Positions 62,531 to 64,000 of a stretch of DNA of 64,000 nt are shown in pieces. The stretch's first letter is position 1; each line of letters starts with the position of its first letter. Both the position numbers and the translations under genes were made by a program. The notes beneath the pieces were generated by a model, which worked only from the letters and a program-made list of their open reading frames with translations, made no database searches and was not told the DNA's origin. Source of the DNA: Paenibacillus sp. VTT E-133291 (GTDB taxonomy: Bacteria; Bacillota; Bacilli; Paenibacillales; Paenibacillaceae); NCBI RefSeq assembly GCF_002264395.1, contig NZ_NFVA01000035.1, positions 1 to 64,000 on the forward strand. The letters are read 5' to 3'.

Positions 62531-63403
62531 TTACTGTTCGCTTTTTTGTTTGGCAAGCCAGTCTGCCAAGGCATCAATGTCTTGATCAGAAAGCCCCGCT
62601 CCCAGAGCAGTATCATACATCTTCGGCATCTGCCCTTGACCCTCTTTTATAATAGTAAGGATTGCTTCTTTATCATGGGTGTCCCCAACGCCGCGAAGTG
62701 AAGGTCCGCCTGCCCCTTTCAAATCCGCTGCATGACAAGAGATGCAAGTAGCTTGCTTAAATAGCCCCATAGCTGGATCATCCTTATCTACAATCGCTAC
62801 TTCCTTCGCCTTAACTGCACTAGAGGTTGGAAGCCCCTTCGCCCTATTCTCTGCCGCCTTCTCTTCCCGTTGAACATCTTCAGGAATTTGACCAGTTTCA
62901 GCCATTTCATGTTTGTATTCAGTCCAAGCGGTATTTGTTAGGTACACAATCGCCGCTAGCGATAAGAACATCAAAGATGAAGCGATCGGTCTACGGTAGA
63001 AGCGACGTTCTCTGCCCGTGTCAAGAAATGGAGCTAAAAGAAGTGAACCAAAAGCTACACCGGTTACTCCTAATGTACCCAGTACGATATAATCACCTGA
63101 AGCATAAGGAAGCTTCAAATACTGATAGAGAAACAAGAAATACCAGTCAGGAATTGGGATAACCGTAGCACTCGCATTCGCTGGAAACCCTAGCGGCGCT
63201 GGCTCTGAAATAGTAAGCACTAATATTCCTACAAGTACAACGACGCCAACCATCCATTCTTTTAGTAGAAAGTTAGGGATAAAGGCTTCCGATTTACCAG
63301 GATAGGCTGAATAGTCTGGAGGTGTGATAAATCCATTGCCTTTACGAACTCTGGTATCACCGACATATACAACCTTTTCCTTAGAATTGTTTCCATGTGC
63401 CAT
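62531..63403 (-). CDS. qcrC: Menaquinol:cytochrome c reductase, cytochrome b/c fusion subunit
   Basis: 290 residues. The N-terminal half is the subunit IV (C-terminal half of cytochrome b) with three membrane helices and the Q-site PDWYFLFLYQYLK. The C-terminal half is a class I cytochrome c on the outside of the membrane: haem motif CISCH at 220-224, axial Met around 259 in GQMPKMYD. It passes electrons from menaquinol to cytochrome c. Second of the visible qcr genes, 26 bases after qcrB. Confidence 0.95.
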   Translation of the reverse strand: MAHGNNSKEKVVYVGDTRVRKGNGFITPPDYSAYPGKSEAFIPNFLLKEWMVGVVVLVGILVLTISEPAPLGFPANASATVIPIPDWYFLFLYQYLKLPYASGDYIVLGTLGVTGVAFGSLLLAPFLDTGRERRFYRRPIASSLMFLSLAAIVYLTNTAWTEYKHEMAETGQIPEDVQREEKAAENRAKGLPTSSAVKAKEVAIVDKDDPAMGLFKQATCISCHAADLKGAGGPSLRGVGDTHDKEAILTIIKEGQGQMPKMYDTALGAGLSDQDIDALADWLAKQKSEQ

Positions 63404-63429
63404 CCATATTCCTCCTCTCTCAGATTAAC

Positions 63430-64000
63430 TTACAACGGTCCAGAAATCCCTTGTCTGCGGATCATAATAAAGTGTCCTACGAGCAGACTAAGAAGCACCG
63501 CTGGGAGGAAGAATACATGTAGTGCGAAGAACCGAGTCAACGTTTCTGCACCAACAATCGTACCGCCTTGCATAAGTTCTTTCAATACGGGTCCCATCAC
63601 TGGAACCGAGTTAGCAATTTCGAGTGTTACCTTAGTCGCAAAGTAAGCTTTATTGTCCCAAGGCAATAAGTAACCCGTTAAACCGAGCCCCAACATTACG
63701 AAGAAGATGAGCATTCCAACTACCCAGTTCATCTCACGTGGAGCTTTATAAGAGCCTGTAAAGAAGACGCGCATCGTATGAAGGAACATCATAACAATGA
63801 CAAGACTAGCACCCCAGTGATGCATTCCGCGAACGATTTGTCCAAAGGCAACACTAGATTGTAAATACTCAACACTTGCATAAGCATTGATAATATCTGG
63901 AACATAATACATCGTTAAGAACATACCCGATAAGATCTGAATCACTGTAATAAAAAAGGTCAGTCCGCCAAAACAATACACAAACGCAGAGAAGTGATGG
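63430..64000 (-). CDS. qcrB: Menaquinol:cytochrome c reductase cytochrome b subunit (5' end outside window)
   Basis: About 190 residues are visible; the frame runs off the right edge with HHFSAFVYCFGGLTFFITVI, which is internal in QcrB, so the start is missing. Haem ligands are seen in RGMHHWGASLV and FLHTMRVFF (first pair side) and in FFALHVFFLP and VGHFIMIRRQG (second). A b6-type cytochrome with four membrane helices, forming the menaquinol oxidation core with QcrC and the Rieske protein QcrA (expected just upstream). Confidence 0.95.
   Translation of the reverse strand, partial: HHFSAFVYCFGGLTFFITVIQILSGMFLTMYYVPDIINAYASVEYLQSSVAFGQIVRGMHHWGASLVIVMMFLHTMRVFFTGSYKAPREMNWVVGMLIFFVMLGLGLTGYLLPWDNKAYFATKVTLEIANSVPVMGPVLKELMQGGTIVGAETLTRFFALHVFFLPAVLLSLLVGHFIMIRRQGISGPL

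Noticed and set aside
1-64000. CRISPR array, prophage, intact insertion sequence, toxin-antitoxin or defence island
   Set aside because: No regularly spaced repeats, no transposase or integrase, no phage structural genes. The dynamin homologue can protect against phage in B. subtilis but sits in a normal chromosomal context.

Overview
The window reads as a chromosomal segment of a mesophilic, endospore-forming Firmicute, most probably a Paenibacillus species. The reasons are an SLH-domain surface protein, paired copper-amine-oxidase-stalk cell-wall amidases, YesM/YesN-type two-component systems, bacillithiol genes (bshA, bshB1), a sporulation gene (ypjB), Gram-positive ribosome binding sites with many TTG starts, and local gene order shared with Bacillus subtilis (qcrBC-ypjA-ypjB-yitT/ypjC-mazG/ypjD-dapB-mgsA-bshB1-bshA-cca-birA-panBCD-dinG, then tseB/ypmB, and asnS-dnaD). 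This is inference from sequence reading; no database search was made. There are no rRNA or tRNA genes, CRISPR arrays, intact insertion sequences or prophage.

Layout. 1-2.5 kb: the start of a secreted protein and a WG-repeat/DUF3298 protein. 3.1-11.7 kb: a sugar uptake and sensing block, mglBAC (galactose-type ABC importer) plus a response regulator, a histidine kinase and an extra sugar-binding lipoprotein, all on the minus strand. 12-18.7 kb: a GNAT acetyltransferase, purT, a giant two-headed dynamin (DynA type), a small hypothetical protein and nth. 19-25.7 kb: a cell-surface cluster (SLH protein, GerMN lipoprotein, two tandem N-acetylmuramoyl-L-alanine amidases). 25.9-30.8 kb: leuCD, a YgaK/CotQ-like flavin oxidase, a LysR regulator whose promoter and the leuC promoter carry related operators, and a small convergent gene. 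30.9-34.6 kb: a proline-type T-box leader followed by proB-proA-proC. 34.7-37.5 kb: an ECF sigma / anti-sigma / two membrane protein operon. 37.7-44 kb: hbd-ackA-asnS-dnaD, and a short FtsH-like protease with an overlapping membrane partner. 44.4-50 kb: tseB-like gene, rex-mtaD, dinG. 50.2-59.6 kb: TPR protein, panBCD behind a structured leader, birA (without its usual DNA-binding domain), cca, bshA, bshB1, mgsA, dapB, TPR protein, mazG. 59.8-64 kb: yitT, ypjB, ypjA, qcrC and the truncated qcrB.

Most genes are housekeeping. The parts most worth a second look are the sugar-sensing trio beside mglBAC, the LysR operators flanking an intervening oxidase gene, the ECF operon (apparent AUU start for the sigma factor; a membrane protein built from three ~100-residue repeats), the truncated FtsH paralogue with a coupled partner, the panB leader RNA, and the HTH-less BirA. 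I did not find a convincing entirely new defence or mobile system.
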